A stretch of 64,000 nucleotides of DNA from Streptomyces sp. CCM_MD2014 (GCF_000772045.1 NZ_CP009754.1:7502001-7566000), one strand, 5' to 3'. Positions 52,138 through 60,828 are shown, numbered from the stretch's first letter. Numbers and translations are program-made. The notes: generated from the sequence alone by a model not told the origin.

Positions 52138-53319
52138 GTGCATCCTCGCAGCTCGTCAGAGTCCCGCCCCTTCGGTCTCCCGCGCGGCCCGCGGGACGGC
52201 AGACGCCTGCTGGTGATCAGCGCGAGCATGGGCGCCGGTCACGACACGGTCGCCGCCGAACTGGTCCGCCGGGCGCGCGAGCGCGGCGACGCCGCCCGGA
52301 TCGTCGACGTCCTCGCCCTGCTGCCGTACGGCCTGGGAACGCTGCTCAGGTGCTTCTACCGCGGATCGGTACGGCACTTCCCCTGGGCGTACGCCGCCGT
52401 GTACCGCCTCTTCCTGCGGCCCGGCGCCGGACGCCGCCCCAGCGGGACGCCCCTGGCCCGGCTCGCCGGGAGCAGACTGCGCGAGCTGGCCGAGCGCACG
52501 GGGGCGGACGTCGTCGTGCCCGTCTTCCACCTGGGCGCCCAGCTGACCGGTCACCTGAGGGAGCGCGGGCTGCTGCCCGTGCCCGCCGTCGTCCTGGTGA
52601 TCGACTTCGAGCTGCACCGGCAGTGGCTGCATCCCGGCAACGACCACTGCCTGTGCCTCACCGAGGACGCCGCGCGCCGGGTGCGGGCGAGTACCGGCAC
52701 GCCTGCGGGTGTGTGCGGTCCCGTCGTGGCGCCGGAGTTCTCCCCAGGCCCTGCCGACGCGCCGGGTGCCGCCCAGTGGCGGGACATGTTCGACCGGCTG
52801 GGCCCCGGCCGGCCCGCCGTGGTGCTGTCCGCCGGTGCCTGGGGCGTCGGCTCGCACCTGGACGCCACGGTCCGGCTCCTGACGGACCACGGCTTCCTCC
52901 CGGTCGTGCTCTGCGGCGACAACCAGCGGCTGCGGCACAGGCTGTCCGGCACACCGGGCGTCCTCGCCCTGGGCTGGGTGACGGACATGCCCGGCCTGCT
53001 CCACGCCGCCCGGGCGCTCGTCGACAACGCGGCCGGACAGACCGCCGTACAGGCGCTCGCGGCCGGACTGCCGGTCGTGGGCCACCGCCCGATCCCCGGC
53101 CACGGCGCCGACGGCGTCCGGCGGATGGCCGCGCTCGGCGTGTCCGAGGTCGCCGAGGACGAGACCGCGCTGCTGGACGCGTTGCGGCGGCTCACCGCAC
53201 CGGGCCCGGCCCGGAAGCAGCGGATCGCCGCCGGACGCGCGCTGTTCACCCGGAACGCGGACGCCCTGACCCTGGTGACCGACGTCGCCGACGCCGCCCG
53301 TGCGCGCACACCACGCTGA
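52138..53319 (+). CDS. MGDG-synthase-like glycosyltransferase
   Basis: A protein of about 393 residues with the two-lobed GT-B fold of family 28 (monogalactosyldiacylglycerol synthase/UgtP type). The N-lobe starts with RRLLVISASMGAGHDTVAAE. The C-lobe carries VVLSAGAWGVGSHLDATVRL, LGWVTDMPGLLHAARALVDN and GQTAVQALAAGLPVVGHRPI for nucleotide-sugar binding. It probably glycosylates a lipid at the membrane face. The GTG start at 52138 has a poor ribosome binding site and is uncertain. Confidence 0.85.
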   Translation: MHPRSSSESRPFGLPRGPRDGRRLLVISASMGAGHDTVAAELVRRARERGDAARIVDVLALLPYGLGTLLRCFYRGSVRHFPWAYAAVYRLFLRPGAGRRPSGTPLARLAGSRLRELAERTGADVVVPVFHLGAQLTGHLRERGLLPVPAVVLVIDFELHRQWLHPGNDHCLCLTEDAARRVRASTGTPAGVCGPVVAPEFSPGPADAPGAAQWRDMFDRLGPGRPAVVLSAGAWGVGSHLDATVRLLTDHGFLPVVLCGDNQRLRHRLSGTPGVLALGWVTDMPGLLHAARALVDNAAGQTAVQALAAGLPVVGHRPIPGHGADGVRRMAALGVSEVAEDETALLDALRRLTAPGPARKQRIAAGRALFTRNADALTLVTDVADAARARTPR

Positions 53320-53413
53320 GAGCGCGCTTACGACGGGGCCGCACGCGCCCGTTTCCCCCTCCGGCCCCGGGGCACCCGCCCCGGAGCGCGAACCGGCACA
53401 AGGAGGCGACGCC

Positions 53414-53827
53414 GTGCGGCTCGACGAGTTCCTGACCCGGGTCCGCGACCGCGGCGAGTTCCACGGCGACGACGAGGCCGAGCAGGTCACCACGGCCGTC
53501 CTGTGGGTGATCGCGTCCCGCGTCGCTCCGGAGGAGGCCGCCGCTCTGGCCGCCGAGCTGCCCGCACCGCTGGACGACGCGCTCCGCCTGGAGCGGGGGC
53601 GCCCCGAGTCCTTCGGCCGTGAGGAGTTCCTGCGGCGGGTGGCCCAGCAGACCGGCGCCCGGCCGCGCACCGCCGAGTGGGACGCGGGCGCCGTGCTGGC
53701 CACCCTCGCCGAAGCGGTGCCGCGCGAACGGGTCGACCGTCTGCTGGCCCGCCTGCCCGCGGACTGTGCCGACCTCTTCGGCGGCCCGGTGCCCCACGGA
53801 GAGCGGCCCGACCGAGCCCCCCACTGA
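53414..53827 (+). CDS. DUF2267 family protein
   Basis: A 137-residue soluble helical protein made of two DUF2267 repeats: RLDEFLTRVRDRGEFHGDDE with AEQVTTAVLWVIASRVAPEE, then FGREEFLRRVAQQTG with VLATLAEAVPRERVDRLLAR. The function is unknown. AGGAGG lies at 53401-53406, 7 nt before the GTG. A 10-bp tandem repeat begins directly after its stop and runs into the next gene's ribosome binding site. Confidence 0.88.
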   Translation: MRLDEFLTRVRDRGEFHGDDEAEQVTTAVLWVIASRVAPEEAAALAAELPAPLDDALRLERGRPESFGREEFLRRVAQQTGARPRTAEWDAGAVLATLAEAVPRERVDRLLARLPADCADLFGGPVPHGERPDRAPH

Positions 53828-53887
53828 GACCGGGGAAGACCCACGAGGACCGACGAAGACCGAGAAAGACCGAGAAAGACCGAGGAG
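53828..53887. repeat. tandem array of six 10-bp units ending in a ribosome binding site
   Basis: Ten-base units begin at 53828, 53838, 53848, 53858, 53868 and 53878, consensus GACCGAGAAA. Units 4 and 5 are identical. The last unit, GACCGAGGAG, supplies the GAGGAG site of the DUF1360 gene (ATG 53894). The array starts at the first base after the DUF2267 stop codon. Confidence 0.85.
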
Positions 53888-53893
53888 ACACCC

Positions 53894-54388
53894 ATGACGG
53901 ACGACGTCGAGCGGCGCTACGCCGACGAGGAGGAGACGCCCCTGGCCGGGTACGCGACGCTCGCGGCGACCTTCGCGGCGAGCGCCGGTGTGTTCGCGGT
54001 CACGGCCTGGCGCCGCGGGGTCCGCCTGCCCGACACCGTCCCCGCCTGGGACGTGGCCCTGCTCGGAACGGCGACGTTCAAGGCCTCCCGGCTGCTGACC
54101 AAGGACAAGGTCACCAGCTTCCTGCGAGCGCCCTTCACCAGCCGGGAGGGCGAGGGCAACGCCAACGAGGTGATGGACGCCGGGCGCGGCACCGGTCTGC
54201 GCCGTGCGGTCGGGGACCTGGTCTCCTGCCCGTTCTGCACCTCTGCCTGGGTGGCCGGCGGACTCGTCGGCACCTACGCCGTCGCGCCCCGCGCGGGGCG
54301 GCTGCTGAGCGCGGGTCTGAGCGCGGTCGTGGTGTCGGACTGGTTGCAGTACGCGTGGAGCCTGACGGCACAGAAGGCGGAAGGCTGA
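53894..54388 (+). CDS. DUF1360 family membrane protein
   Basis: A 164-residue protein with the family's AWDVALLGTATFKASRLLTK and SRLLTKDKVTSFLRAPFTS region, the cysteine motif VSCPFCTSAWVAGGLVGTY, and two or three membrane segments. Related proteins occur in sporulating Gram-positive bacteria; the role is unknown. GAGGAG at 53882-53887 lies 6 nt before the ATG. It is probably cotranscribed with the DUF2267 gene. Confidence 0.88.
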   Translation: MTDDVERRYADEEETPLAGYATLAATFAASAGVFAVTAWRRGVRLPDTVPAWDVALLGTATFKASRLLTKDKVTSFLRAPFTSREGEGNANEVMDAGRGTGLRRAVGDLVSCPFCTSAWVAGGLVGTYAVAPRAGRLLSAGLSAVVVSDWLQYAWSLTAQKAEG

Positions 54389-54423
54389 GCGGTGGCCGAA
54401 TGAGCGATGCCCGCGGCCCGGCG

Positions 54424-54459
54424 GCCGAGAGGCACTCGGCCGGCCGAGACGCACTCGGC
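54424..54459. terminator. twin hairpins between convergent genes
   Basis: Two successive hairpins, each GCCGAG-N5-CTCGGC, at 54424-54440 and 54443-54459, form a 19-bp near-direct repeat. They lie in the 130-bp gap between the convergent DUF1360 and DUF5997 genes, so they probably terminate both. Confidence 0.6.
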
Positions 54460-54518
54460 GCGACCGCCGGGCCGGGCGGGCCGAGGAGCTGCGGGCCGTC
54501 GCCGCGCCGGGCGGTCGC

Positions 54519-54917
54519 TCAGTCGTGCTGGGCGCGCTCGGCACGCTCCGCGTGCAGCTTCTTCACGCGTGCCGCCTCCTTGCGCACGTCCGCCTGGACG
54601 GCCTGCTCCCGCTCCAGCCACTCCGGGCGCTCCTGCTTCAGCGCGTCGATCTGCGCCGTGGTGAGCGGCTCGGCGACCCCGCCCCGGTGCAGGCCCGCGA
54701 TGGAGACGCCCAGCTTGGCCGCGACCACGGGCCGCGGGTGCGGACCGTCGCGCCGCAGCTCGCGCAGCCACGCGGGCGGGTCGGCCTGAAGCGCGTTCAG
54801 CTCGGCACGCGTGACGACGCCCTCCCGGAACTCGGCGGGTGTGGCTTCGAGGTACACACCCAGCTTCTTCGCCGCGGTCGCGGGCTTCATGGTCTGGGTG
54901 TTCTGGTGCGACGTCAT
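54519..54917 (-). CDS. DUF5997 family protein
   Basis: A 132-residue basic helical protein with the family core MKPATAAKKLGVYLEATPAE, FREGVVTRAELNALQADPPA, PVVAAKLGVSIAGLHRGGVA and a charged C-terminal helix (REQAVQADVRKEAARVKKL). The repeated AAKKLGV/AAKLGVS elements look like two helix-turn-helix units, so DNA binding is possible. The ATG at 54917 is used; a second Met at residue 10 is an alternative. It is divergent from the LysR-like sensor gene with 58 bp between. Confidence 0.82.
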   Translation of the reverse strand: MTSHQNTQTMKPATAAKKLGVYLEATPAEFREGVVTRAELNALQADPPAWLRELRRDGPHPRPVVAAKLGVSIAGLHRGGVAEPLTTAQIDALKQERPEWLEREQAVQADVRKEAARVKKLHAERAERAQHD

Positions 54918-54975
54918 GCCGTCAAGGGTATCGATCGTGTGAGTGGCTCCCGACCACGCCCGGTAACCTGGCCGG

Positions 54976-55803
54976 GTGACAGGTTCGGAAGCTCCCCCCT
55001 CGTTCCGGCTCGCGTACGTCCCGGGGGTGACGCCCGACAAATGGGTGCGCATCTGGAACGAGCGGCTGCCGGACGTCCCTCTCGCCCTGGCTCAGGTCCC
55101 GGCCGCCGGGGCGAGCCGCGTGCTGCTGGACGGTGACGCCGACGCCGGACTGGTGCGGCTGCCCGTCGACCGGACCCTGCTCAGCGCCATCCCCCTCTAC
55201 ACCGAGACGACGGTCGTGCTGATCCCCAGGGACCACCTCGTCACCGCGGCCGACGAGGTGACCGTCGAGGACCTCGCCGACGAGATCGTGCTGCACCCCC
55301 TGGACGACGTCCTCGGCTGGGACCGGCCGCCGGGCAGGCCCGCGCTGGAGCGTCCGGCCACCACCGCGGACGCCGTGGAGCTCGTGGCGGCCGGGATCGG
55401 CGTCCTGCTCGTGCCCCTGTCGCTGGCCCGGCTGCACCACCGCAAGGACCTCACGTACCGCACGGTCACGGACGCCCCGGAGTCGAGCGTGGCCCTGTCC
55501 TGGCCCGAGTCCGCGCACACGGACCGGGTCGAGGACTTCATCGGCATCGTCCGGGGCCGGACCGTCAACAGCACCCGGGGCCGGCAGCCCGGACCGGCGC
55601 GCTCGAAGGACGGGCGCGGGGAAGCGGCCGGCTCCGTGCGCCGCAAGGCGGCAGGAGGCGGGACGGGCGGCGGGTCGGGCGGGAAGGCCGGCGGAAAGCA
55701 GACCGGCGGCGTCGCCCGGCGCGGTACCGGCGGCAACCGCCGGACCGGAAGCGCGGGCAAGGGCAGGGGCGGGGGGCGCGGCGGCCGGCCCCGGCACCGC
55801 TGA
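54976..55803 (+). CDS. LysR-type substrate-binding domain protein without helix-turn-helix
   Basis: A 275-residue protein. Residues 9-195 form a periplasmic-binding-like LysR effector domain (FRLAYVPGVTPDKWVRIWNE, VVLIPRDHLVTAADEVTVED, AVELVAAGIGVLLVPLSLAR). The usual N-terminal winged helix is absent. The last 75 residues are a Gly/Lys/Arg-rich disordered tail (GGGSGGKAGGKQTGG and similar) that could bind nucleic acid. It may act with the divergent DUF5997 protein, which has helix-turn-helix-like elements; that is inference. Confidence 0.85.
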   Translation: MTGSEAPPSFRLAYVPGVTPDKWVRIWNERLPDVPLALAQVPAAGASRVLLDGDADAGLVRLPVDRTLLSAIPLYTETTVVLIPRDHLVTAADEVTVEDLADEIVLHPLDDVLGWDRPPGRPALERPATTADAVELVAAGIGVLLVPLSLARLHHRKDLTYRTVTDAPESSVALSWPESAHTDRVEDFIGIVRGRTVNSTRGRQPGPARSKDGRGEAAGSVRRKAAGGGTGGGSGGKAGGKQTGGVARRGTGGNRRTGSAGKGRGGGRGGRPRHR

Positions 55804-55823
55804 CCCCGTCGGCGGGCGCACCG

Positions 55824-56564
55824 TCAGCGCACGGTCGGACTCGGCGTCGGCGCCGACGTGTTGACCTCGAGGCCGGGCGGAGCGGTGAGCGAGAGCACCG
55901 GCTCGCCCGGCTGCGGCGCCGGGGGAGTGAGCTGCACCTTGGGCAGGTTCGGCGGGGCGGTCTGCTGGAAGTTGACCTGGTCGAAATTGACCAGTCCGGT
56001 CTTCTCCAGCACGGTGATGTGGTCGAGCACGGTGTCGTTGGCCTGGTCGGCGAGCTGCCGCACCAGGGAGTTCTTGGTGTTGGCGCGGATCTTGGCGATG
56101 ACCGGGAAGATCTGGCCGTGCGTGATCCGCATGATGTTGACCGCCGTGGTGTCGAACTGCTTGCCCGTCGTCCCGTCCACGGTCGACACGAACTGCTGCT
56201 GCTGCGGCGAGGCCAGATTGGGCAGGGTGATGCCCAGCTCCGGCGCGATCCTGCGGCAGGTGGCGTCCAGCCGGGAGTGGCCGACGACCAAGTGCTCGCC
56301 GGCCTCCCTCATCTCCGGTGTCGTCCCCCGTTCCATGGCCATCAGCCCCAGCGGGTGCTCCCAGAGCCCCGCGGCACGCACCTTCACCACGAAGTCCCGG
56401 TCCTGCTCGGTGAGCGGCCCGTACCGCGTGTTGGTGACGACCCGGGCCTGGTCGCTCCCCGCGTTCTGCACCCCGAGCATGGCCGGGTAGGCGAGGGCGG
56501 AGAGAGTGAGGATCAGGGCACCGGCCACGAAGGCGGTCCCTGCCGTGGCGCGCGTGACGCGCAT
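55824..56564 (-). CDS. DUF4142 family exported protein
   Basis: A 246-residue protein with an N-terminal signal anchor (GTAFVAGALILTLSALAYPA) and a ferritin-like helical DUF4142 domain: LTEQDRDFVVKVRAAGLWEH, EHLVVGHSRLDATCRRIAPE and NDTVLDHITVLEKTGLVNFD. The tail is Pro/Thr-rich. It is probably extracytoplasmic; the function is unknown. It is convergent with the LysR-like gene. Confidence 0.88.
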   Translation of the reverse strand: MRVTRATAGTAFVAGALILTLSALAYPAMLGVQNAGSDQARVVTNTRYGPLTEQDRDFVVKVRAAGLWEHPLGLMAMERGTTPEMREAGEHLVVGHSRLDATCRRIAPELGITLPNLASPQQQQFVSTVDGTTGKQFDTTAVNIMRITHGQIFPVIAKIRANTKNSLVRQLADQANDTVLDHITVLEKTGLVNFDQVNFQQTAPPNLPKVQLTPPAPQPGEPVLSLTAPPGLEVNTSAPTPSPTVR

Positions 56565-56647
56565 CGTGCCTCCCGGGACGAAGACAGGCTCGGACGCCAG
56601 GAGGTACGGATACGAGCGGCGTTCTGATCACCGTTTCGGGCAGTAGC

Positions 56648-57364
56648 TCAGTTCTTTTCCCGCCGCATCGTCTCCGGGCGCACCAGCCAGTCGTACGCCA
56701 GCCGCGCGGTGAACTCCTCCTGCCCGCCGCGTAGCAGCAGGTCCGCGGTGGCGAACTCCGGGGCGTCGGCCTGGTCCGCGACGTACGGGATCGCGATGCA
56801 GCGCATCCCGGCCGCATGCGCCGCGGCGGCCCCCGGGGCGGCGTCCTCCAGGACCACGCAGCGGGCCGGTCGTGCCCCCAGGCGGCGGGCCGCCTCCAGG
56901 AACACGTCGGGGGCGGGCTTGCCCCGCGCCACCTCGTCGGCCGAGACGACCGTGCGCAGGTGCGCGTCCAGGCCGGTGCGGGCGAGGATCGCCCCGATCG
57001 CCTCGGGCGACGAGCCCGACGCCACCGCCATCGGCACGCCCTCGTCCGCCAGCAGCTCGACGAACTTCCGCATCTCGGGGTACGCGCGGGCCGAGGTGCG
57101 GGCGAGCTCCAGGTAGTGGCGGTTCTTGACGGCGAGCAGTTCCTCGACCGTGGCCCGCAGCCCGTACCGCCGCTTCCAGTCGGCGACCGTCTCCCGGGTG
57201 CTGATGCCCACGTACGCCTCGTGGTCGGCCCAGGTGAAGTCCGCGACGCCGTACGCGGCGAGGGTGCGCCGGCCCGCTTCGTAGTAGTTCGGCTCGCTGT
57301 CCACGAGCGTTCCGTCGAGATCGAAGACGACCGAGATGCCGCCAAGTGCGCCCATGCTGCTCAT
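56648..57364 (-). CDS. HAD-superfamily phosphatase (beta-phosphoglucomutase-like)
   Basis: A 238-residue cytoplasmic phosphatase or phosphomutase. HAD motif I VVFDLDGTLVDSEPN lies near residue 12, motif II VASGSSPEA near 118, motif III Lys in EVARGKPAPDVFLEAA, and motif IV VLEDAAPGAAAA. The cap is the helical C1 type. The substrate is unknown. ATG at 57364 or 57355. It follows the Lrp gene by 20 nt in the same direction. Confidence 0.92.
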   Translation of the reverse strand: MSSMGALGGISVVFDLDGTLVDSEPNYYEAGRRTLAAYGVADFTWADHEAYVGISTRETVADWKRRYGLRATVEELLAVKNRHYLELARTSARAYPEMRKFVELLADEGVPMAVASGSSPEAIGAILARTGLDAHLRTVVSADEVARGKPAPDVFLEAARRLGARPARCVVLEDAAPGAAAAHAAGMRCIAIPYVADQADAPEFATADLLLRGGQEEFTARLAYDWLVRPETMRREKN

Positions 57365-57384
57365 GGGGTCCAGGATGCCAAGGA

Positions 57385-57861
57385 TCACCTGCGGGCCGAG
57401 CGCCCGATCGACTCCACGAGCGGCAGCAGCCGGTGCGGCACCCGCTCGCGCAGCGCCACCTCGCTGCGGGTGCGGACCACGCCGGGCAGGCTGATCAGCT
57501 TCTGCACCACGTCCTCCAGATGCGCGTTGTCGCGGGCCACGACGCGGGTCAGCAGGTCCCCGCCGCCCGTGATCGAGAAGGCCTCGACGATCTCCGGCAC
57601 CGCCGACAGCGCCTCGCCCACCTCGTCCAGATGACCCTGGGTGACCTCGATGTGCACGAACGCGAGCACCGGGTGGCCCAGGGCGGCGGGGGACAGGGAG
57701 GGGGCGGTGCCGGTGATCACGCCGTCGCGCTCCAGGCGGTCCAGCCGGGCCTGGAGCGTGCCCCGGGCGATCCCGAGGATCCGGGCGTACTCGCGCACGC
57801 TGGTGCGCGGCTGCTCCAGCAGCAGCCGCAGGATGCGGGTGTCGAGTTCGTCGACGGCCAT
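57385..57861 (-). CDS. Lrp/AsnC-family transcriptional regulator
   Basis: A 158-residue regulator. The helix-turn-helix DELDTRILRLLLEQPRTSVR and EYARILGIARGTLQARLDRL (residues 4-45) is followed by the RAM effector domain (VLAFVHIEVTQGHLDEVGEA, ITGGGDLLTRVVARDNAHLE). The effector is usually an amino acid. The ATG at 57861 follows AAGGGGG. It is divergent from the FUSC gene with a spaced inverted repeat between. Confidence 0.93.
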   Translation of the reverse strand: MAVDELDTRILRLLLEQPRTSVREYARILGIARGTLQARLDRLERDGVITGTAPSLSPAALGHPVLAFVHIEVTQGHLDEVGEALSAVPEIVEAFSITGGGDLLTRVVARDNAHLEDVVQKLISLPGVVRTRSEVALRERVPHRLLPLVESIGRSARR

Positions 57862-57894
57862 CGCGGATCCGGCCCCCTTCGGTCGGCAAGTCGG

Positions 57895-57944
57895 CCATTG
57901 GCCCGTCCGTGGCTGCGGAAAAGGCGTGATCACTGTACCAATGG
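57895..57944. promoter_or_regulatory. putative Lrp/AsnC binding region
   Basis: Arms CCATTGG (57895-57901) and CCAATGG (57938-57944) are perfect inverted 7-mers whose centres are 43 bp apart, four helical turns, matching the wrapped binding typical of Lrp octamers. They lie just upstream of the lrp start in the divergent region. Confidence 0.45.
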
Positions 57945-58087
57945 ACCACCTGGTCAGCAGCCTGTTGAGCCACTGGCGGTGGAGATGCTCCTATAGACGT
58001 GTCGATGGCGCTGCGGACTCCGCGGCGCCTTTTGCGTGCGACGACTTCCGGGCCAGTGGGCGTGAGTGAGCGAGGGGGCGGTAATCA

Positions 58088-59578
58088 GTGCTGAAGAAGG
58101 TGTTCGTGAGCCCGGACCCGGGACGGTCCCGGCTGCGGTTCGCCGCCCGGGCCGTCCTCGGCATCGGGCTGGCCGTCGTGGTGTGCGGGCTGGCCGGTAC
58201 CTCCCTGGTGGGCGCGATCATCGGCGGCCTCGCCGCCCTGCTCGCGCTGTTCACCGTCACCGACGCCACCGTGCGCGGCCAGGCCCTCACCACCGCACTG
58301 CTGCCGGTGGCCGGACTGCCCGTGCTCACCGCCGCCGCGGCGCTGCACGACCTCCCCGTGGCACGGGACCTCACGTTCCTCGCCGTCGTCGGCGCGGGCG
58401 TGTACGCGCGCCGCTGGGGGCCGCGCGGGCACAGCCTGGGCGTGTTCGCCTTCATGACCTTCTTCATCGCCCAGTTCCTGCACGCGACCACGGACCGGCT
58501 GCCCGAGATGTACGCCGCCGTCCTGCTGTCCGTGGCCACCGCGGCGGCGGTGCGGTTCGGCCTGTGGTGCTACGAGCGCCGCCGGCCCGCGCCCGCCGTC
58601 CCCGCGCCGCCCGCCGGCACCGGTCTGGCCCGCATCACCACCCGCCAGGCCGTGCAGGCCACCGCGGGCGCCGGCTTCGCCCTGGTCGTCGGCCAGCTGG
58701 TGTCGGGCGACCGCTGGTACTGGGCCGTCGGCGCCACCTGGTGGGTGTTCGTCAACACCACCTCGCGCGGAGAGACGCTGGTGCGCGGCTTCCGCCGGGT
58801 CCTCGGCACGGTCGTCGGCATCGGCCTGGGCTTCCTGATCGCCGTGCCGGTGGCCGGTTCGCCGGTGCCCACCGCCGTCCTCGCCGCGGCCTGCGTGTTC
58901 GGCATCTTCTACACCGCCGCGGTCTCCTACACCTGGATGATGCTCTGCGTGACCCTGCTCGCCGAGCTGCTCTACGGCCTCCTGGGCGTCCTCAGCCCCG
59001 GCCTGCTGGCGCTGCGGATCGCCGAGACCGGCGTGGGCGCGCTCGGCGCCGCGCTCGCCGTGCTCTTCGTCCTGCCCGTCACCACGCACGCCGTCACCGA
59101 CGTCTGGATCCAGCGTGCGCTGCGCTGCGTGCACGCCTGCACCGCGGAGGCCGCCGCACGCCTCGCCGGGACCGAGGGCGCCGACCCGGCGCCGCGCGTG
59201 GCCGAACTGGAGCAGCTGCTCGGCCGGGTACGGCTGTCGGTCGCCCCGCTCGTGCACCCGCTGAGCCCGATGTACGGCCGCAGGCGGCGGGCCCGCCGGG
59301 TCCTCGACCTGCTCGACGACTGCGCCCGGGAGATCCGCGGCCTGGTCGCCGTCGCCGCCGACCCCGAGGCCTCGCACGACGCCCGGCTGGCCGCCGCCTG
59401 CTGGCGTGTCGAGGCCGCGGTCGAGGCACTCACCGGCGGTGGCTCCGTCCCCGCCCACGAGAGCGGGCCCCGCGCCGCCGAACCCGCGTTGGCCCACCTC
59501 CACGGCCTGGAGCACGCCCTCGCCGAACTCGCCGCGCCCCTGCGCAGCCCGTCCGGTTCGCGACTGGCCGGCACCTGA
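58088..59578 (+). CDS. FUSC-family inner membrane protein
   Basis: A 496-residue protein with two sets of membrane helices (AVLGIGLAVVVCGLAGTSLV near residue 22; VLGTVVGIGLGFLIAVPVAG near 240) and the FUSC signature RWYWAVGATWWVFVNTTSRG. A cytoplasmic helical domain forms the last 170 residues. Relatives include aromatic-acid exporters and ArAE permeases. The GTG at 58088 follows GAGGGGGCGG. It is divergent from the Lrp gene and may be its target. Confidence 0.88.
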   Translation: MLKKVFVSPDPGRSRLRFAARAVLGIGLAVVVCGLAGTSLVGAIIGGLAALLALFTVTDATVRGQALTTALLPVAGLPVLTAAAALHDLPVARDLTFLAVVGAGVYARRWGPRGHSLGVFAFMTFFIAQFLHATTDRLPEMYAAVLLSVATAAAVRFGLWCYERRRPAPAVPAPPAGTGLARITTRQAVQATAGAGFALVVGQLVSGDRWYWAVGATWWVFVNTTSRGETLVRGFRRVLGTVVGIGLGFLIAVPVAGSPVPTAVLAAACVFGIFYTAAVSYTWMMLCVTLLAELLYGLLGVLSPGLLALRIAETGVGALGAALAVLFVLPVTTHAVTDVWIQRALRCVHACTAEAAARLAGTEGADPAPRVAELEQLLGRVRLSVAPLVHPLSPMYGRRRRARRVLDLLDDCAREIRGLVAVAADPEASHDARLAAACWRVEAAVEALTGGGSVPAHESGPRAAEPALAHLHGLEHALAELAAPLRSPSGSRLAGT

Positions 59579-59700
59579 CGCGGCCCCACCGCCTCCCCAC
59601 CGACGACACCCGTTTGGTCTAGACCGCACCTGATCGACTGCTACCGTCGCTCCCGGCGGCGATCAGCCGGCTCGGTCGAGCCGGTCGACCGGGTCGGCCG

Positions 59701-59748
59701 ACCGGGTCGGCACCGGACGCGACGACCGGGTCGGCACCGGACGCGACG
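59701..59748. repeat. 24-bp perfect tandem duplication
   Basis: The 24-bp block at 59701-59724 (starting ACCGGGTCGGCACC) is repeated exactly at 59725-59748. A partial copy, ACCGGGTCGG, precedes it at 59688. It lies 43 bp upstream of the lactonase start. Confidence 0.85.
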
Positions 59749-59790
59749 CACAGCGCAGCGGGCAGAGGAAGCGGGACGAGAGGGGCAGCG

Positions 59791-60828
59791 GTGGAGGACG
59801 GCGGCACGCGGCAGCGGCGGGCATACATCGGATCGTTCACGGCGGCCGGCGGGCCCGGAATCCTGACGGCGACCGTCGCCCCCGACACCGGCGCCCTCAC
59901 GGTCGTGAGCGGCACGGACGGCCTGGCCGATCCCTCCTACCTGGCCCTGGCTCCCGACGGGAACACGCTCTACGCCGTCAGCGAGACGGCCGAGGGCGCG
60001 GTGGCGGCCTTCCGCGTGAGCGGAGGGAGGCCCGAGCCCGCCGGGCGCCCGGTGCCCGTCGAGGGCGATGGACCGACCCATCTGAGTCTGTACGCCGGGC
60101 ACCTGCTGACAGCCAACTACGGCTCCGGCACCGTCACCGCCGTGCCGGTCCGCGCCGACGGCACCCTCGCCCGGTCCGCGTCCGGCGTCCTGCGGCACAC
60201 CGGCTCCGGCCCGCACGCCCAGCGGCAGCAGGGGGCGCACGCCCACCAGGTACGGCCCGACCCCAGCGGGCGGTGGGCCGTCAGCGTGGACCTGGGCACC
60301 GACTCGGTGCGGGTCTGCACCCTCGTGGACGGTGTCCCCGCAGTGCACCGGGAGATCGCGCTCCGGCCGGGTTCGGGACCGCGGCACCTGGCCTTCCACC
60401 CGGACGGCACCCACGTCTACGTCGTCAACGAACTGGCGCCCACCGTCACCGTCTGCCACTGGGACGCCGCCGACGGCACCGTCAAGCCCCTCACCGAGGT
60501 GCCGGTGCTGCCGGGCGCCCCGGCGGGCGACGCCTACCCGTCCGGCATCGCCGTCTCGACCGACGGGCGCTTCGTGTGGACGGCGACTCGCGGGGAGGAC
60601 CTCCTGTCCGTGTTCGTCGTGGAGCCGGACGGGCTGCGCCTGTCGGCCACCGTGCCCTGCGGCGGCCACTGGCCTCGCGACATCTCCGTGTCCGACGGCT
60701 TTCTGTACGCGGCCAACGAACGCTCCGGAGACGTGACCTGGTTCGCCCTGGACCCCGCCACAGGCATCCCCCGCCGCACAGGCTCCCTCGCCGTCCCGGC
60801 AGCCTCCTGCGTAATCCTCACCCCCTGA
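59791..60828 (+). CDS. beta-propeller lactonase (6-phosphogluconolactonase-like)
   Basis: A 345-residue seven-bladed propeller of the lactonase family: RAYIGSFTAAGGPGILTATV, SLYAGHLLTANYGSGTVTAV, HQVRPDPSGRWAVSVDLGTD, GSGPRHLAFHPDGTHVYVVN and HWPRDISVSDGFLYAANERS hold the repeat cores. Family members hydrolyse 6-phosphogluconolactone or other sugar lactones; no signal peptide is seen. The GTG at 59791 has AGAGGGG upstream. Confidence 0.9.
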   Translation: MEDGGTRQRRAYIGSFTAAGGPGILTATVAPDTGALTVVSGTDGLADPSYLALAPDGNTLYAVSETAEGAVAAFRVSGGRPEPAGRPVPVEGDGPTHLSLYAGHLLTANYGSGTVTAVPVRADGTLARSASGVLRHTGSGPHAQRQQGAHAHQVRPDPSGRWAVSVDLGTDSVRVCTLVDGVPAVHREIALRPGSGPRHLAFHPDGTHVYVVNELAPTVTVCHWDAADGTVKPLTEVPVLPGAPAGDAYPSGIAVSTDGRFVWTATRGEDLLSVFVVEPDGLRLSATVPCGGHWPRDISVSDGFLYAANERSGDVTWFALDPATGIPRRTGSLAVPAASCVILTP

